Shown: positions 36,367-44,619, counted from the first letter of the stretch. The stretch is 64,000 nucleotides of DNA from JAKVBK01 sp022447275 (GCA_047125605.1 CP138932.1:2108001-2172000); one strand, 5' to 3'. Notes: a model not told the origin generated them from the sequence alone. Made by a program: numbers and translations.

Positions 36367-37812
36367 ATGAGTATGTCAGTATCCATGGCAAATGCCCTCT
36401 CTGGGCTCACTGCCGCGGCGAAATCTGCTGAAACGGTTTCCGCAAATGTGGCGAATGTCATGACAGAGGGCTACGGGCGACGTGAGGTCGTCCTAACCTC
36501 CACATTTGGTGGCGTGAAGGTTGTTGGTATCGATCGCATTACAGACGCCTCATTGCGCGGGGATCGGCGCCTTGCTGAGGCTGGGGTTGCAAATGCCCAA
36601 ACAAAAGCAGACTCGCTCCTGCGGGTCGAAAAACAAATCGGACTGCCGGGCGAACCAGGCAGTCTCCCAGCTGCACTTGCCGCTTTTGACCTAAGTTTGA
36701 TCGAAGCGGCCAGCCAACCGAGCGTACAATCACGTCTCGAAGGCGTGCACCGTGCAGCAGAAAACGTAGCAGCAAGCTTCAATTCAATTTCAGACAGGAT
36801 CCAAAATGAACGTTTGATGGCAGATCAGGCAATCGATGTCGCCGTTAAACAGATCAACAGCAGCCTGGAACAGGTAGAAGAACTAAACAGCCAGATCGTC
36901 AAACTGAACGTCTTGAACAGGGACACAAGCACGCTCGAAGATAATCGGCATCGCATTATCGACAGCATTGCAGAACTGATCCCCGTTAAGGAAGTAGCCA
37001 GAGACAAGGGTCGCGTCGCTCTATTTACCCCAACGGGTGGAGTTCTTATCGATGGGCCCGCAGGCAAGCTGGGATTTTCTACAAAAAAAGGGGCAATCCT
37101 ACCCAATATGACACTCGCCAATGGCGATTTTTCCGACCTGACATTCAACAAGACCACGGTCGTAACCGGGTCACCCTATAGCCAAATCGCTGGAGGACGA
37201 CTCGCCGCACTCTTCGAAATCCGAGATAAAATCGCTCCTGAAGCCCAAGTGGCCATTGATGCAGCTGCACGTAATATCATCGAACGATTTCAGAATGATG
37301 CGATAATAAACGAAGACCCACCGACTTCGACGTTACCCGGCCTTTTCACCGACAGCCAATCACGATTTGACGCAACGCAAGAAATTGGTCTCGCTGGCAG
37401 AATGAGTGTGAACTCGGTCGTAGACACAGAAATCTGGCGCATACGCGATGGGGTTGGGGCAAGTCTACAAGGTCAAGTCGGCAACAATGCAACGCTTAAT
37501 GCGATGTCCGAAGCGCTGGAACAAGCCACCGAACTGGTGTCCGGACCCCTCGCCCTCGCGGGGGTCAAACGGTCTGCTTCTGGCCTAGTGGGTGATCTGG
37601 TCTCTTTCATTTCTGCTGACAGGCAGACCGCCGAATCCAGCGCAACCTACGAGGGCGCACGTGCTGAAACTCTCACGATTGAGGAATTGGAGGGCGGCGT
37701 AGATACAGATCAGGAAATGCAAAAACTGATCCTTGTTGAACAAGCCTATGCTGCCAACGCCCGCGTCGTACAAACAATCGATGAGCTTCTTCAATCTCTG
37801 CTGAGGATCTGA
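36367..37812 (+). CDS. flgK: flagellar hook-associated protein 1 FlgK
   Basis: A 481-aa hook-filament junction protein, somewhat shorter than the 547 aa of enterobacteria, as is common in Rhodobacterales. The N-terminal ANALSGLTAAAKSAETVSANVANVMTEGYGRR-type segment (split across residues 8-40) and the C-terminal EEMQ-like helix with LVEQAYAANARVVQTIDEL match the family. It follows flgE by 26 nt and precedes flgL by 2 nt. Confidence 0.92.
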   Translation: MSMSVSMANALSGLTAAAKSAETVSANVANVMTEGYGRREVVLTSTFGGVKVVGIDRITDASLRGDRRLAEAGVANAQTKADSLLRVEKQIGLPGEPGSLPAALAAFDLSLIEAASQPSVQSRLEGVHRAAENVAASFNSISDRIQNERLMADQAIDVAVKQINSSLEQVEELNSQIVKLNVLNRDTSTLEDNRHRIIDSIAELIPVKEVARDKGRVALFTPTGGVLIDGPAGKLGFSTKKGAILPNMTLANGDFSDLTFNKTTVVTGSPYSQIAGGRLAALFEIRDKIAPEAQVAIDAAARNIIERFQNDAIINEDPPTSTLPGLFTDSQSRFDATQEIGLAGRMSVNSVVDTEIWRIRDGVGASLQGQVGNNATLNAMSEALEQATELVSGPLALAGVKRSASGLVGDLVSFISADRQTAESSATYEGARAETLTIEELEGGVDTDQEMQKLILVEQAYAANARVVQTIDELLQSLLRI

Positions 37813-37814
37813 GC

Positions 37815-38849
37815 ATGACGAATATGCAACTGGGCGATTTGGCCCAAAGTTATCAACTGCGCAGTCAAAATGCTCTGCTTAAGCGGGAAATGGCTGAGAT
37901 CACGCAGGAATTGTCAACCGGCCGCACAATCGATCTAGCAGGCGCAGTGCGGGGAAACTTGGCACCAATAGCTGGCATCGAACACGATCTGAAGCGACTT
38001 GATGGCTTTGAAACCGCCGTTTCAGAAACAACTCTTCTCGCGGACGCTTTGCAAAGCACACTAGAGCGCGTGCAAGAAGAAAGCGAGAAACTCTCGAGCA
38101 CCCTGCTCCTAGCAGGTACATCGTACAATTCGACAATCGTACAATCCGCCAGCAGAAGCGCACAAGAGAGTTTCAAAGCAATGGTGGACACACTTGGAAC
38201 GCAAGTCGCCGGGCGCAGCTTGCTTTCAGGCACTGCAATCGATCAACCTGCGCTTGCAGATGCCAATACTATCTTGGAAGAGGTAGTTGTCGCGGTTAAC
38301 GGCAGCGGCGCTACAAGTGCCGCCGATGTGGTAACCGCAGTCGACGCATGGTTTGCGCCAGGTCCGAGTGGTTCTTATGACAGTATTGCATTTATTGCCT
38401 TTCCCCCCGGTCAACCCACGCAAAAACTATCTGCGGTTGCTGTCGGAGCGAACACCGAAGTTGCGCTTGATTTTACCGCGGACGATGCAGGGATCAGAGA
38501 CATCCTGGCAGCAGCAGCACTCGGCGCGCTTGTAGAGAAAGGGGTGTTGAGCGGCAACCCGGCGGAGCAGGTGGAATTGGTCACAAAAGCCGGAGAGCGC
38601 ACAATTAGCGCTCAAGCGGGGCTGACGACCATGCGAGCAGATGTTGGCGCTAAGCAAGCCGCTCTAGAACACGCGGAACAAGCAAACTCTGTCAGCCGAT
38701 TTGCGTTAGAAATTTCGCGAAACAAAATCATATCGGTTGATCCTTATGAAAGCGCAACGCAGCTTGAAGCCGTCCAAATTCAGCTTGAATCCCTTTATGC
38801 GATAACTGCCCGCCTCGGCAGGATGTCACTCGTGGACTACATGCGATGA
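37815..38849 (+). CDS. flgL: flagellar hook-associated protein 3 FlgL
   Basis: A 344-aa flagellin-like junction protein. The N terminus has a long coiled-coil helix (SYQLRSQNALLKREMAEITQ) and the C terminus a matching one (ATQLEAVQIQLESLYAITARL). It sits between the hook and filament with FlgK. Its stop overlaps the flgI start by 4 nt (ATGA). Confidence 0.9.
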   Translation: MTNMQLGDLAQSYQLRSQNALLKREMAEITQELSTGRTIDLAGAVRGNLAPIAGIEHDLKRLDGFETAVSETTLLADALQSTLERVQEESEKLSSTLLLAGTSYNSTIVQSASRSAQESFKAMVDTLGTQVAGRSLLSGTAIDQPALADANTILEEVVVAVNGSGATSAADVVTAVDAWFAPGPSGSYDSIAFIAFPPGQPTQKLSAVAVGANTEVALDFTADDAGIRDILAAAALGALVEKGVLSGNPAEQVELVTKAGERTISAQAGLTTMRADVGAKQAALEHAEQANSVSRFALEISRNKIISVDPYESATQLEAVQIQLESLYAITARLGRMSLVDYMR

Positions 38850-39961
38850 TCACTCCGTTGATGAAATGGCTGTTTTTATTTGTCCTGATTTTCGCGGGCA
38901 ACTCAGCGTACACAGCACCAATCCGGATTAAAGATCTTGTCGAGTTCGACGGTGTGCGCGGCAATGACCTGATTGGTTATGGCCTCGTCGTCGGACTAAA
39001 CGGCACAGGTGACGGCTTGCGAAACGCCCCATTCACAGAAGAGATCCTAACATCGATGCTGGAAAGGCTCGGCGTCAATGTTACCGGCGAGCAGTTTCGT
39101 CCAAAGAATGTCGCTGCTGTTTTTGTCACTGCGAGTCTACCACCTTTTGCACGCGCAGGCGGCCAAATTGATGTAACTGTTTCTGCGATCGGTGACGCGA
39201 AAAGCCTATTGGGCGGCACCCTTGTGATGACCCCCCTCACAGCGGCTGACGGTGATATCTACGCAGTTGCCCAAGGGACAATTATTGCAGGTGGCGTTTC
39301 AGCGGAAGGAGAGGCTGGTCGCGTTGTGCAGGGTGTTCCAACAGCAGGCGTCATCCCAGCTGGGGCCCGCGTAGAACGAGAGGTCGAATTCAACTTCGGA
39401 TCCATGACAGAGATCCGTTTGGCTCTGCGCAGCCCAGACTTCACGACGGCAAGGCGTATCGAAGAGGTAATTAACTCAGGGCTTAGACGCGGCGCGGCAC
39501 GGATGCTAGATGCCGGAACCGTTGAAATATCCGTTGCCAGTAGCGGCAGGTTCGCTTCCCCCGCCCATCTTATAAGTCGTATCGAAAACCTAACGGTTGC
39601 TCCTGAAGCGCGGGCGCGCGTTGTCATTGATCAAGCCTCGGGCACGATTGTCCTCGGCGATGATGTCCGCATCTCACGGGTGGCAGTAAGTCAGGGAAAT
39701 CTCACGCTCCGGATAGACGAGACACCCGTTGTCGTGCAACCAAATCCCTTTGCCCCGGGCCAATCAGTTACGGTCCCGCGCACAGATGCCCGGATCGAGG
39801 ATGAGCCCGGGGTCGGCCTTGCGGAGATTCCCGCCGGGACTTCACTCTCTGAGGTGGTGTCTGGCCTCAATGCTTTGGGGGTTCCCCCTCGCGACATGAT
39901 AGACATTCTCAAAACAATAAAGGCGGCGGGCGCTTTGCATGCCGAGTTCATCGTTCAATAG
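38846..39961 (+). CDS. flgI: flagellar P-ring protein FlgI
   Basis: A 371-aa periplasmic P-ring protein with a signal peptide (hydrophobic 6-18, likely cleavage near TAP). The mature start IRIKDLVEFDGVRGNDLIGYGL and the GTGDG loop are diagnostic, and the C-terminal NALGVPPRDMIDILKTIKAAGALHA is typical. It closes the motB-flgE-flgK-flgL-flgI run. The next 220 nt up to the island boundary contain no recognisable gene. Confidence 0.95.
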   Translation: MITPLMKWLFLFVLIFAGNSAYTAPIRIKDLVEFDGVRGNDLIGYGLVVGLNGTGDGLRNAPFTEEILTSMLERLGVNVTGEQFRPKNVAAVFVTASLPPFARAGGQIDVTVSAIGDAKSLLGGTLVMTPLTAADGDIYAVAQGTIIAGGVSAEGEAGRVVQGVPTAGVIPAGARVEREVEFNFGSMTEIRLALRSPDFTTARRIEEVINSGLRRGAARMLDAGTVEISVASSGRFASPAHLISRIENLTVAPEARARVVIDQASGTIVLGDDVRISRVAVSQGNLTLRIDETPVVVQPNPFAPGQSVTVPRTDARIEDEPGVGLAEIPAGTSLSEVVSGLNALGVPPRDMIDILKTIKAAGALHAEFIVQ

Positions 39962-40182
39962 TCAACGCGTCACGCGAACACGTCTCTCTTCTCAGCTATA
40001 AAGAAGCTTGTTTGGAAAGTGCACATCTCAAGTGAGCCTCTCCAGCAAGTGCAACCCTATGAAGACGCGAACAGGCTCAAATCAGTCAGCATAAGAGATT
40101 GTAAGCTCTGTTATTAGCGAAGGATAAAGGCGTTGGTGCCTACGGCCGGCAGTCTATTTTTACAGAAACAGAGATGGATTTT

Positions 40183-40199
40183 TGGTGGAGCCTAGGGGA
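40183..40199. repeat. distal attachment site copy (17-nt tRNA 3'-end duplication)
   Basis: Identical to 53293-53309, which forms the 3' end of tRNA-Ala including the CCA. The match stops after this point (AGCT here versus GTCG in the tRNA), so only the crossover core is shared. Confidence 0.82.
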
Positions 40200-40250
40200 A
40201 GCTAAGCCTATATACAAAATTCATTATAAAACAATATTTTACAGACAATA

Positions 40251-40280
40251 TGCTGACCTGCTGACCACATCATGCTGACC
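40251..40280 (+). repeat. three TGCTGACC direct repeats near the distal att site
   Basis: TGCTGACC begins at 40251, 40259 and 40273. The last pair has a 14-bp period, the same as the pair at 53216 and 53230 next to the other end. These are candidate arm-type sites for the integrase or an excision factor. Confidence 0.6.
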
Positions 40281-40401
40281 AATGGCCACATCGAAATAGA
40301 GTCGCCGCGCTAAATGTAGGCAGCAGGAAGCAATCGATCCGATTATGTCAGGTCTTCATTGGAGGACCACCGTTCAAGCGCACTCGTAGCGCCCTTTCGA
40401 T

Positions 40402-40617
40402 GTGCCTGAATGGCGCGAATGCCACACGCTGTTGTTCGCCTTCACCACACTTCGGTTGCCACTAGAAGAAGAGCAGCGTGCGCCTCTATTCCGGGCGAAC
40501 TTTGTCGAGACGGTGGTCAACCAAAAGAGAGCAAACTTTCTCAAGTTCTTCGCCGATGCACGTCTCAGTATGGGCGGCATGCGCCGTCGAAAGCGGAAGG
40601 GCTTCACCAGCCTGTAG
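40402..40617 (+). CDS. possible small hypothetical protein or gene remnant (71 aa)
   Basis: A GTG-initiated frame with reasonable amino-acid composition (LLFAFTTLRLPLEEEQRAPL, NQKRANFLKFFADARL) and a very basic C terminus. No ribosome-binding site is convincing, and the frame is closed by a stop just upstream, so it may be the end of a degraded island gene. No family is recognised. Confidence 0.3.
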   Translation: MPEWRECHTLLFAFTTLRLPLEEEQRAPLFRANFVETVVNQKRANFLKFFADARLSMGGMRRRKRKGFTSL

Positions 40618-40730
40618 AACGCCGTTTTAGGGGCCATCCCCAGGAATTTGCCCCCCCCCCATGAAACTCACTCATCGCCCTGTGCGAGGCTCCTACGGCC
40701 TCTCATGGGGCCTTTTATTAGGTACACACC

Positions 40731-40993
40731 ATGAACCAACCAATCATCGTCTACGGGTACGCCTCAGGCTGCCCAGCATGCGATCAACTCAAAGCCCTGC
40801 TCGACGTACTCGGGGTACAATACGAATACCGCGACGTAGAGCGCGAGAGCGACCTCAGGAGAGCCTTGAGGGCTGTCGGGTTGGCACCCTACCTTGCGCC
40901 TTAGAGAACCCCTCAGGGCGCGCTCTGGGCGGCTACAGCGACTTCCGCAAAGTGGCCCGCTTAGGGCTACAGGCTGGGGGCATGCTAGGGTGA
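40731..40993 (+). pseudogene. frameshifted glutaredoxin-like gene
   Basis: The ATG at 40731 opens a frame encoding MNQPIIVYGYASGCPACDQL, a glutaredoxin start with a CPAC redox motif (Cys14 and Cys17) and the typical YEYRDVERE strand. This frame stops at 40904 after 57 codons. The expected C-terminal glutaredoxin motif GGYSDF appears at once in another frame (near 40927-40944), ending at 40993. An indel near 40880-40900 would explain this. Small glutaredoxins of this kind are common in phages, so the segment may be of phage origin. A programmed frameshift is an alternative. Confidence 0.55.
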
Positions 40994-41203
40994 CCCATAA
41001 GGGGGACTGCCTTCTCTCGAAGGCCACCATCATGCCGTAAGAGACACGATAACAGCCCCCTCACATGCCCCTCACATGCACCTTAAAAAACCCCACACAA
41101 ACAAGACCCTATGATTAACCCGCATCATTGCCCTAACGTGTAGACTGAACATGTTATGTTAGGGTGCATGTTAAGGTGCATGTTAAGGTCTACTGATCGC
41201 ATG

Positions 41204-41228
41204 TTTATGTTCAGGATTAGCATCTCAG
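41204..41228 (+). repeat. 25-nt direct repeat, copy 1
   Basis: An exact 25-nt repeat, starting TTTATGTTCAGG and ending ATCTCAG, identical to 41351-41375. The two copies are 147 bp apart. Confidence 0.85.
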
Positions 41229-41350
41229 TGAGCGTGTAGTGAGCGTGTACTCTCTGATGATGGTGGTGGCCGAGAGGCCATCCCCCTCTAACGTCATAGG
41301 CTAACGGTGTTGGGTCTCCCTCCCCCTAACGGGGGTATAGACCATCAGGC

Positions 41351-41375
41351 TTTATGTTCAGGATTAGCATCTCAG
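41351..41375 (+). repeat. 25-nt direct repeat, copy 2
   Basis: Identical to 41204-41228. It is followed by a CTATAGTCAGTCAGTCAGTC stretch with tetranucleotide repeats. Confidence 0.85.
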
Positions 41376-41966
41376 CTATAGTCAGTCAGTCAGTCATGCG
41401 TGGGAGGTCGCGCGGTGTTCTTTCTGGTCATGGACCGTTCACCGGCCCTCCCCGTATGCACCTTCAGGGTCTCCCTCGCGGCTGCACCGTCCGCTAGGCC
41501 TTCACCAAAAACCCAGATTATTTTGACCGCAAAAATCAGACAGCCAGAGATTAATAGAGAGGCACGCGCATACCCCCCCGTGCCCCCCTCTCAATCAACG
41601 TTAACGGCGCCTCTGCATAACCATTTTTGTTCACCGCAGCGTGTGGCGTGATGTTTTTGTAGTATCCGGATTAGACACGAAATCTGCAGTGACCGATCAA
41701 CGCTGCAACGGTGCTCCCTATTAAGCCGCAACACTACCGCTGTGTGTCGTCTGTGTGTCGTAGCGAAAGGTTAGTCCGCGCTGACCCCTATTTCATATGA
41801 CACTGCGGTTCCCAGCCGAGAACCTTGCGCGGATATACTTACCAGCAGGCTCCAAGAAACCGTAGTGTATCGGGATGATGGCCACGGTTGAACATCAGCC
41901 CTTAGATAACGCTGACTGGCCTTAAGGGTCGCCTAACTTACACCGCGCGCGCAAAACAAGGCAGTG

Positions 41967-42503
41967 CTATTCAACAAGCACAGAAGCCACTCCATCAAGG
42001 ACTTTCCGATGCGAGGGAATATAGTGGGGTGCCAAAGCGTAAAACGCCCGAGCCCAAGGTTTTAAATTTTCGCCGAACGGAATTTTGTATCGATCCTCCG
42101 GTAAGCCTAGTAGCTCAGGAGCCTTCTCTTTAAGCAGGTTGGTTCTTTGGGCATCTCTTGTCTGCTCATTAGCAAAGCTAGAAAGATCGTTAGGTCCAGT
42201 TTTTATCGGATGCATCATACCTTCTTCGGGTGTCAAAAAACTTCGCGGCAGGAAATCCTGTGATACGATTACAGGGCACTCGTCTTTGAATGCCATAAAC
42301 ACGAGTAAAGGCGCATCTAGGGGGCGATCCGAGTAACAGCGCAAAGCAACTTCGACCTTCAGGATTATTCGTTTGGTTTTACGCATCGAAAGCCTGCACT
42401 CGACCGCTAATTCACTTGCCAATTCCGCTGCACGTTCCACCGAAAACGCTTTATCATCGCCGATTGGGATGTCTTGCGAAGCGCTTGCGCCTGTGTTTTC
42501 CAT
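41967..42503 (-). CDS. unknown island protein (178 aa)
   Basis: A soluble protein of 178 aa with no signal peptide or transmembrane helix. The N-terminal half has an acidic helical segment (VERAAELASELAVECRL) followed by strands such as IILKVEVALRCY and LLVFMAFKDECPVIVSQDF; the C-terminal half has ERT-like charged helices and ALAPHYIPSHRKVLDG. It diverges from the SNase gene with about 39 nt between starts. No family is recognised. Because it lies in a defence-type island it is a candidate accessory or anti-phage protein, which is inference from location only. Confidence 0.6.
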   Translation of the reverse strand: MENTGASASQDIPIGDDKAFSVERAAELASELAVECRLSMRKTKRIILKVEVALRCYSDRPLDAPLLVFMAFKDECPVIVSQDFLPRSFLTPEEGMMHPIKTGPNDLSSFANEQTRDAQRTNLLKEKAPELLGLPEDRYKIPFGENLKPWARAFYALAPHYIPSHRKVLDGVASVLVE

Positions 42504-42542
42504 TTAGCCTCTGGTGCTGTGTAGTTCTTGGAAGAGGTTCCC

Positions 42543-42965
42543 GTGTTAAGATTTTTGATGGCTTTTGTGGTCGCAGCCTTGAGCATCGATACGGCATTCG
42601 CTCGCGAGGTTTCCGGGACAGCAAGGGTACGAGATGCAGACACAATCGTTGTCGCTGGAACTCCAGTCAGACTGAACGGAATTGATGCGCCTGAGAACTC
42701 CACACGAGCAGGTAAAGACGCCACCAACTTCATGAAGAGATTGCTTAGGGGCGAGACAGTTGCTTGCACTCTGAATGGCGAGAAGACCTATGATAGATGG
42801 GTTGGCGTTTGCTACATCACGGTAGATGGGCAGTGGAGTGATATTGGAGCAATCGTGGTTGCCAATGGTCATGCTCTGGACTGTCGTCGTTACTCTGGTG
42901 GCCGCTACCGCTCTTTTGAACCGTCAGGCGCAAGACAACGACTGAGGCAAGCTAAGTATTGCTAG
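42543..42965 (+). CDS. secreted staphylococcal-nuclease-like (SNase) protein
   Basis: A 140-aa protein beginning at GTG 42543 with AGAGG five bases upstream. A signal peptide (LRFLMAFVVAALSIDTAFA) is followed by an SNase/TNase fold: the VRDADTIVVAGTPVRLNGIDAPE block carries the Asp, Arg and Asp expected at the calcium and catalytic sites. The GGRYRSFEPSGARQRL segment closes the domain. It would cleave DNA or RNA in the periplasm or outside. Small SNase proteins of this kind are common on mobile elements. Confidence 0.82.
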   Translation: MLRFLMAFVVAALSIDTAFAREVSGTARVRDADTIVVAGTPVRLNGIDAPENSTRAGKDATNFMKRLLRGETVACTLNGEKTYDRWVGVCYITVDGQWSDIGAIVVANGHALDCRRYSGGRYRSFEPSGARQRLRQAKYC

Positions 42966-43041
42966 TACTTGAGCCTCTGAAGCCAGCATAACATTCACCA
43001 TCCGTGCTTATCCTTAAAGACTAGTCGCGCAGACCTTTTGA

Positions 43042-43161
43042 TTAGGTTGTTTTCACAACTGGCTCGGTGGACCGTGCACAGCGGCTACATTGTACCGCCA
43101 ACTGGTTAATGAGCCAGATGGTAAAAGCGAGGTTAGGGGCAGCTAAGACGAAGGCCATCAT
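43042..43161 (-). CDS. possible small membrane protein (39 aa)
   Basis: Read leftward from paired ATG codons at 43161/43158. One hydrophobic segment (MAFVLAAPNLAFTIWLINQL) is followed by a CSRC motif and a polar tail. In-frame sequence upstream of the ATGs also looks coding-like (FPEKKVVDDLW), so a TTG start may extend it. The ribosome-binding site is weak. No family is recognised. Confidence 0.25.
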   Translation of the reverse strand: MMAFVLAAPNLAFTIWLINQLAVQCSRCARSTEPVVKTT

Positions 43162-43227
43162 CCACAAATCATCTACGACCTTTTTTTCTGGAAAATCGAA
43201 CAAAATTAATTGGTAAGGTGTAGTTAT

Positions 43228-43854
43228 ATGAGCCGTTATTTTCTGGTCGCTCTGTTTATCGCCACTTTAAGCACAACCACCGCGCTATCCCATCCGAAGC
43301 CAGAGCCGCACATTTGCGGGATTGATCCTGACTTAGTGCAACCGTACCGAGGGTACGGCACAATGAATAACATTTATGATCGCGGGGAGTACTACTTTTA
43401 TGCAGAGCGAAACGGAGACACTACAACTCACCTAAGGATATACAAAAAGGGCTGCTCAGTCTCCGCGATAGAGTTATCCCATTCAGACCGTGACGGAGCT
43501 GTGGTGCGGACGTTGGCAGGAACAATTATTCGCAACTACGTAATTTACAATAATGGACACTATGTCCGGGCGCAGCAAACTGTATCGACCGACCCGGAGG
43601 GAACTGTCACAGTACAGCAGCAGACGGAGAGTCGTTGGACCAATAACGCTTGGGTGGACAGTACTCAGGTCGACTATCTGGCTGGCACCGCAACCGACGT
43701 CTCTACTGGAGTTACATTTTCTATAGGCGGCGCTGCGATGACGGACCCGTCAGCCGACTCCGGAGGATACACTCATGTTTCAACTGAAAAAATCGATGCT
43801 GAGGGGAATTCTTCGACAGTTTACCACAACGATTACCCAATAAGCGGGATGTAG
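43228..43854 (+). CDS. secreted protein of unknown function (208 aa)
   Basis: The ATG at 43228 (AAGGTG upstream) gives a signal peptide YFLVALFIATLSTTTALS with likely cleavage before HPKPE. The mature protein has two cysteines and is rich in Thr, Ser, Asp and Tyr, with alternating strand-like segments (HLRIYKKGCSVSAIEL, GTIIRNYVIYNNGHYV, TVTVQQQTESRW). This suggests a small beta-rich periplasmic or extracellular protein. It is co-oriented with the SNase gene 260 nt upstream. No family is recognised. Confidence 0.6.
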   Translation: MSRYFLVALFIATLSTTTALSHPKPEPHICGIDPDLVQPYRGYGTMNNIYDRGEYYFYAERNGDTTTHLRIYKKGCSVSAIELSHSDRDGAVVRTLAGTIIRNYVIYNNGHYVRAQQTVSTDPEGTVTVQQQTESRWTNNAWVDSTQVDYLAGTATDVSTGVTFSIGGAAMTDPSADSGGYTHVSTEKIDAEGNSSTVYHNDYPISGM

Positions 43855-43938
43855 TTGGACTTTTTCTTTGTCTTGGCTTCTGAATGGGAAACCGAACCCC
43901 ACGAAATCCTTTGCTGACTTTCGGTAGGGTCCCATGTC

Positions 43939-44487
43939 TCATATGCGATCAAGGGCTTTGTAGACAGCCGAGCGAGTCACACCGAGTTCCTTTGCAATGG
44001 CGGTAGCCCCCAACCCTTGTGACTTCAGAGCCATCAGACGGTTGGTGTCGATAGATGAGGGGCGACCTTTGTATTTGCCTGCTGCTTTGGCCTTCTCAAT
44101 GCCTGCTTGTTGACGCTCCCGAATGAACGAGAGTTCCATCTCGCTTACCATGGACAGTACCGTAAGGATTAAGCGGCCCTCTGGTTTGCTCGTGTCGATA
44201 TTGCGGTCCAATACCTTCAGGAAAGCACCCTTCTGATCCAACTCATGGACGAGGTTGAGAACGTCACGGGTAGAGCGGCCAAGACGGTCCAGTTTGCATA
44301 CTACCAGCGTGTCCCCTGTAGTGATGAAGTCCAGCAGGTTCTTGAGTTCATCACGACCTTCAACAGAGGCACCTGAAACTTTCTCCATGCGGATCACTGA
44401 ACACCCAGCAGATTTGAGTTGCTGTTCTTGGATGTCGGTAGACTGCGAAAGTGTAGAAACTCGGGCGTAACCGTAGATGGCTGGCAT
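43939..44487 (-). CDS. serine recombinase (resolvase/invertase family)
   Basis: A 182-aa small serine recombinase. The nucleophile is Ser11 in YARVSTLSQ; the conserved Arg motifs VCKLDRLGRSTRDVLNL and EMELSFIRERQQAGIEKAKAAGKYKGRP follow, and the C-terminal helix-turn-helix is GLGATAIAKELGVTRSAVYKAL. It is complete and resembles Tn3-type resolvases and Pin-type invertases. It may resolve multimers or invert a segment. A candidate binding site lies immediately upstream of its start. Confidence 0.9.
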   Translation of the reverse strand: MPAIYGYARVSTLSQSTDIQEQQLKSAGCSVIRMEKVSGASVEGRDELKNLLDFITTGDTLVVCKLDRLGRSTRDVLNLVHELDQKGAFLKVLDRNIDTSKPEGRLILTVLSMVSEMELSFIRERQQAGIEKAKAAGKYKGRPSSIDTNRLMALKSQGLGATAIAKELGVTRSAVYKALDRI

Positions 44488-44526
44488 TGATGTGTATCCT
44501 ATGACTCCGAGACTAGGGGTACCACT

Positions 44527-44565
44527 AGTGTAGAATAAATAGATTCGTAAGCCTATTTATACACT
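44527..44565. promoter_or_regulatory. candidate res site / operator upstream of the serine recombinase
   Basis: An imperfect inverted repeat: AGTGTAGAATAAATAG (44527-44542) and CTATTTATACACT (44553-44565), about 40-80 nt upstream of the recombinase start. A second inverted repeat, GGACAC/GTGTCC, lies at 44569-44588. This arrangement resembles the multi-subsite res regions that small resolvases bind and use for autoregulation. Confidence 0.5.
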
Positions 44566-44619
44566 TTTGGACACAGTTTTTGGTGTCCTCTTTGGGTATA
44601 CTCAAAATCTACACCGAGA

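Larger units (their letters stand above)
39962..40401. other. non-coding junction between flgI and the island
   Basis: About 440 nt without a supported gene. The left part (to 40182) is presumably ancestral chromosome. The distal att copy lies at 40183-40199 and, inside the island, a very AT-rich stretch (40215-40250) is followed by three TGCTGACC repeats. No terminator for flgI is evident. Confidence 0.6.
40994..41966. other. repeat-rich non-coding segment of the island
   Basis: Nearly 1 kb with no supported gene. It contains CCCTAAC (41131-41137) opposed by GTTAGGG (41158-41164), then two tandem GGTGCATGTTAAG-type units, duplicated GTGAGCGTGTA units near 41229-41250, four tandem GTCA units near 41383-41397, and paired CTGTGTGTCGT units near 41739-41760. 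A hairpin CCCC-TAAC-GGGG lies near 41323-41336. A frame of 83 codons at 41400 looks like chance. The structure suggests a regulatory or replication-type region, but no known origin is recognised. Confidence 0.5.

Noticed and set aside
40183..40230. Second, degraded tRNA at the distal att site
   Set aside because: Only the 17-nt tRNA 3' end is present; the rest of the cloverleaf is absent, as expected of an integration duplicate.
41400..41651. 83-codon rightward frame in the repeat region
   Set aside because: Composition is low-complexity (Pro, Ser, Ala), no ribosome-binding site is visible, and it lies inside a repeat-dense stretch.
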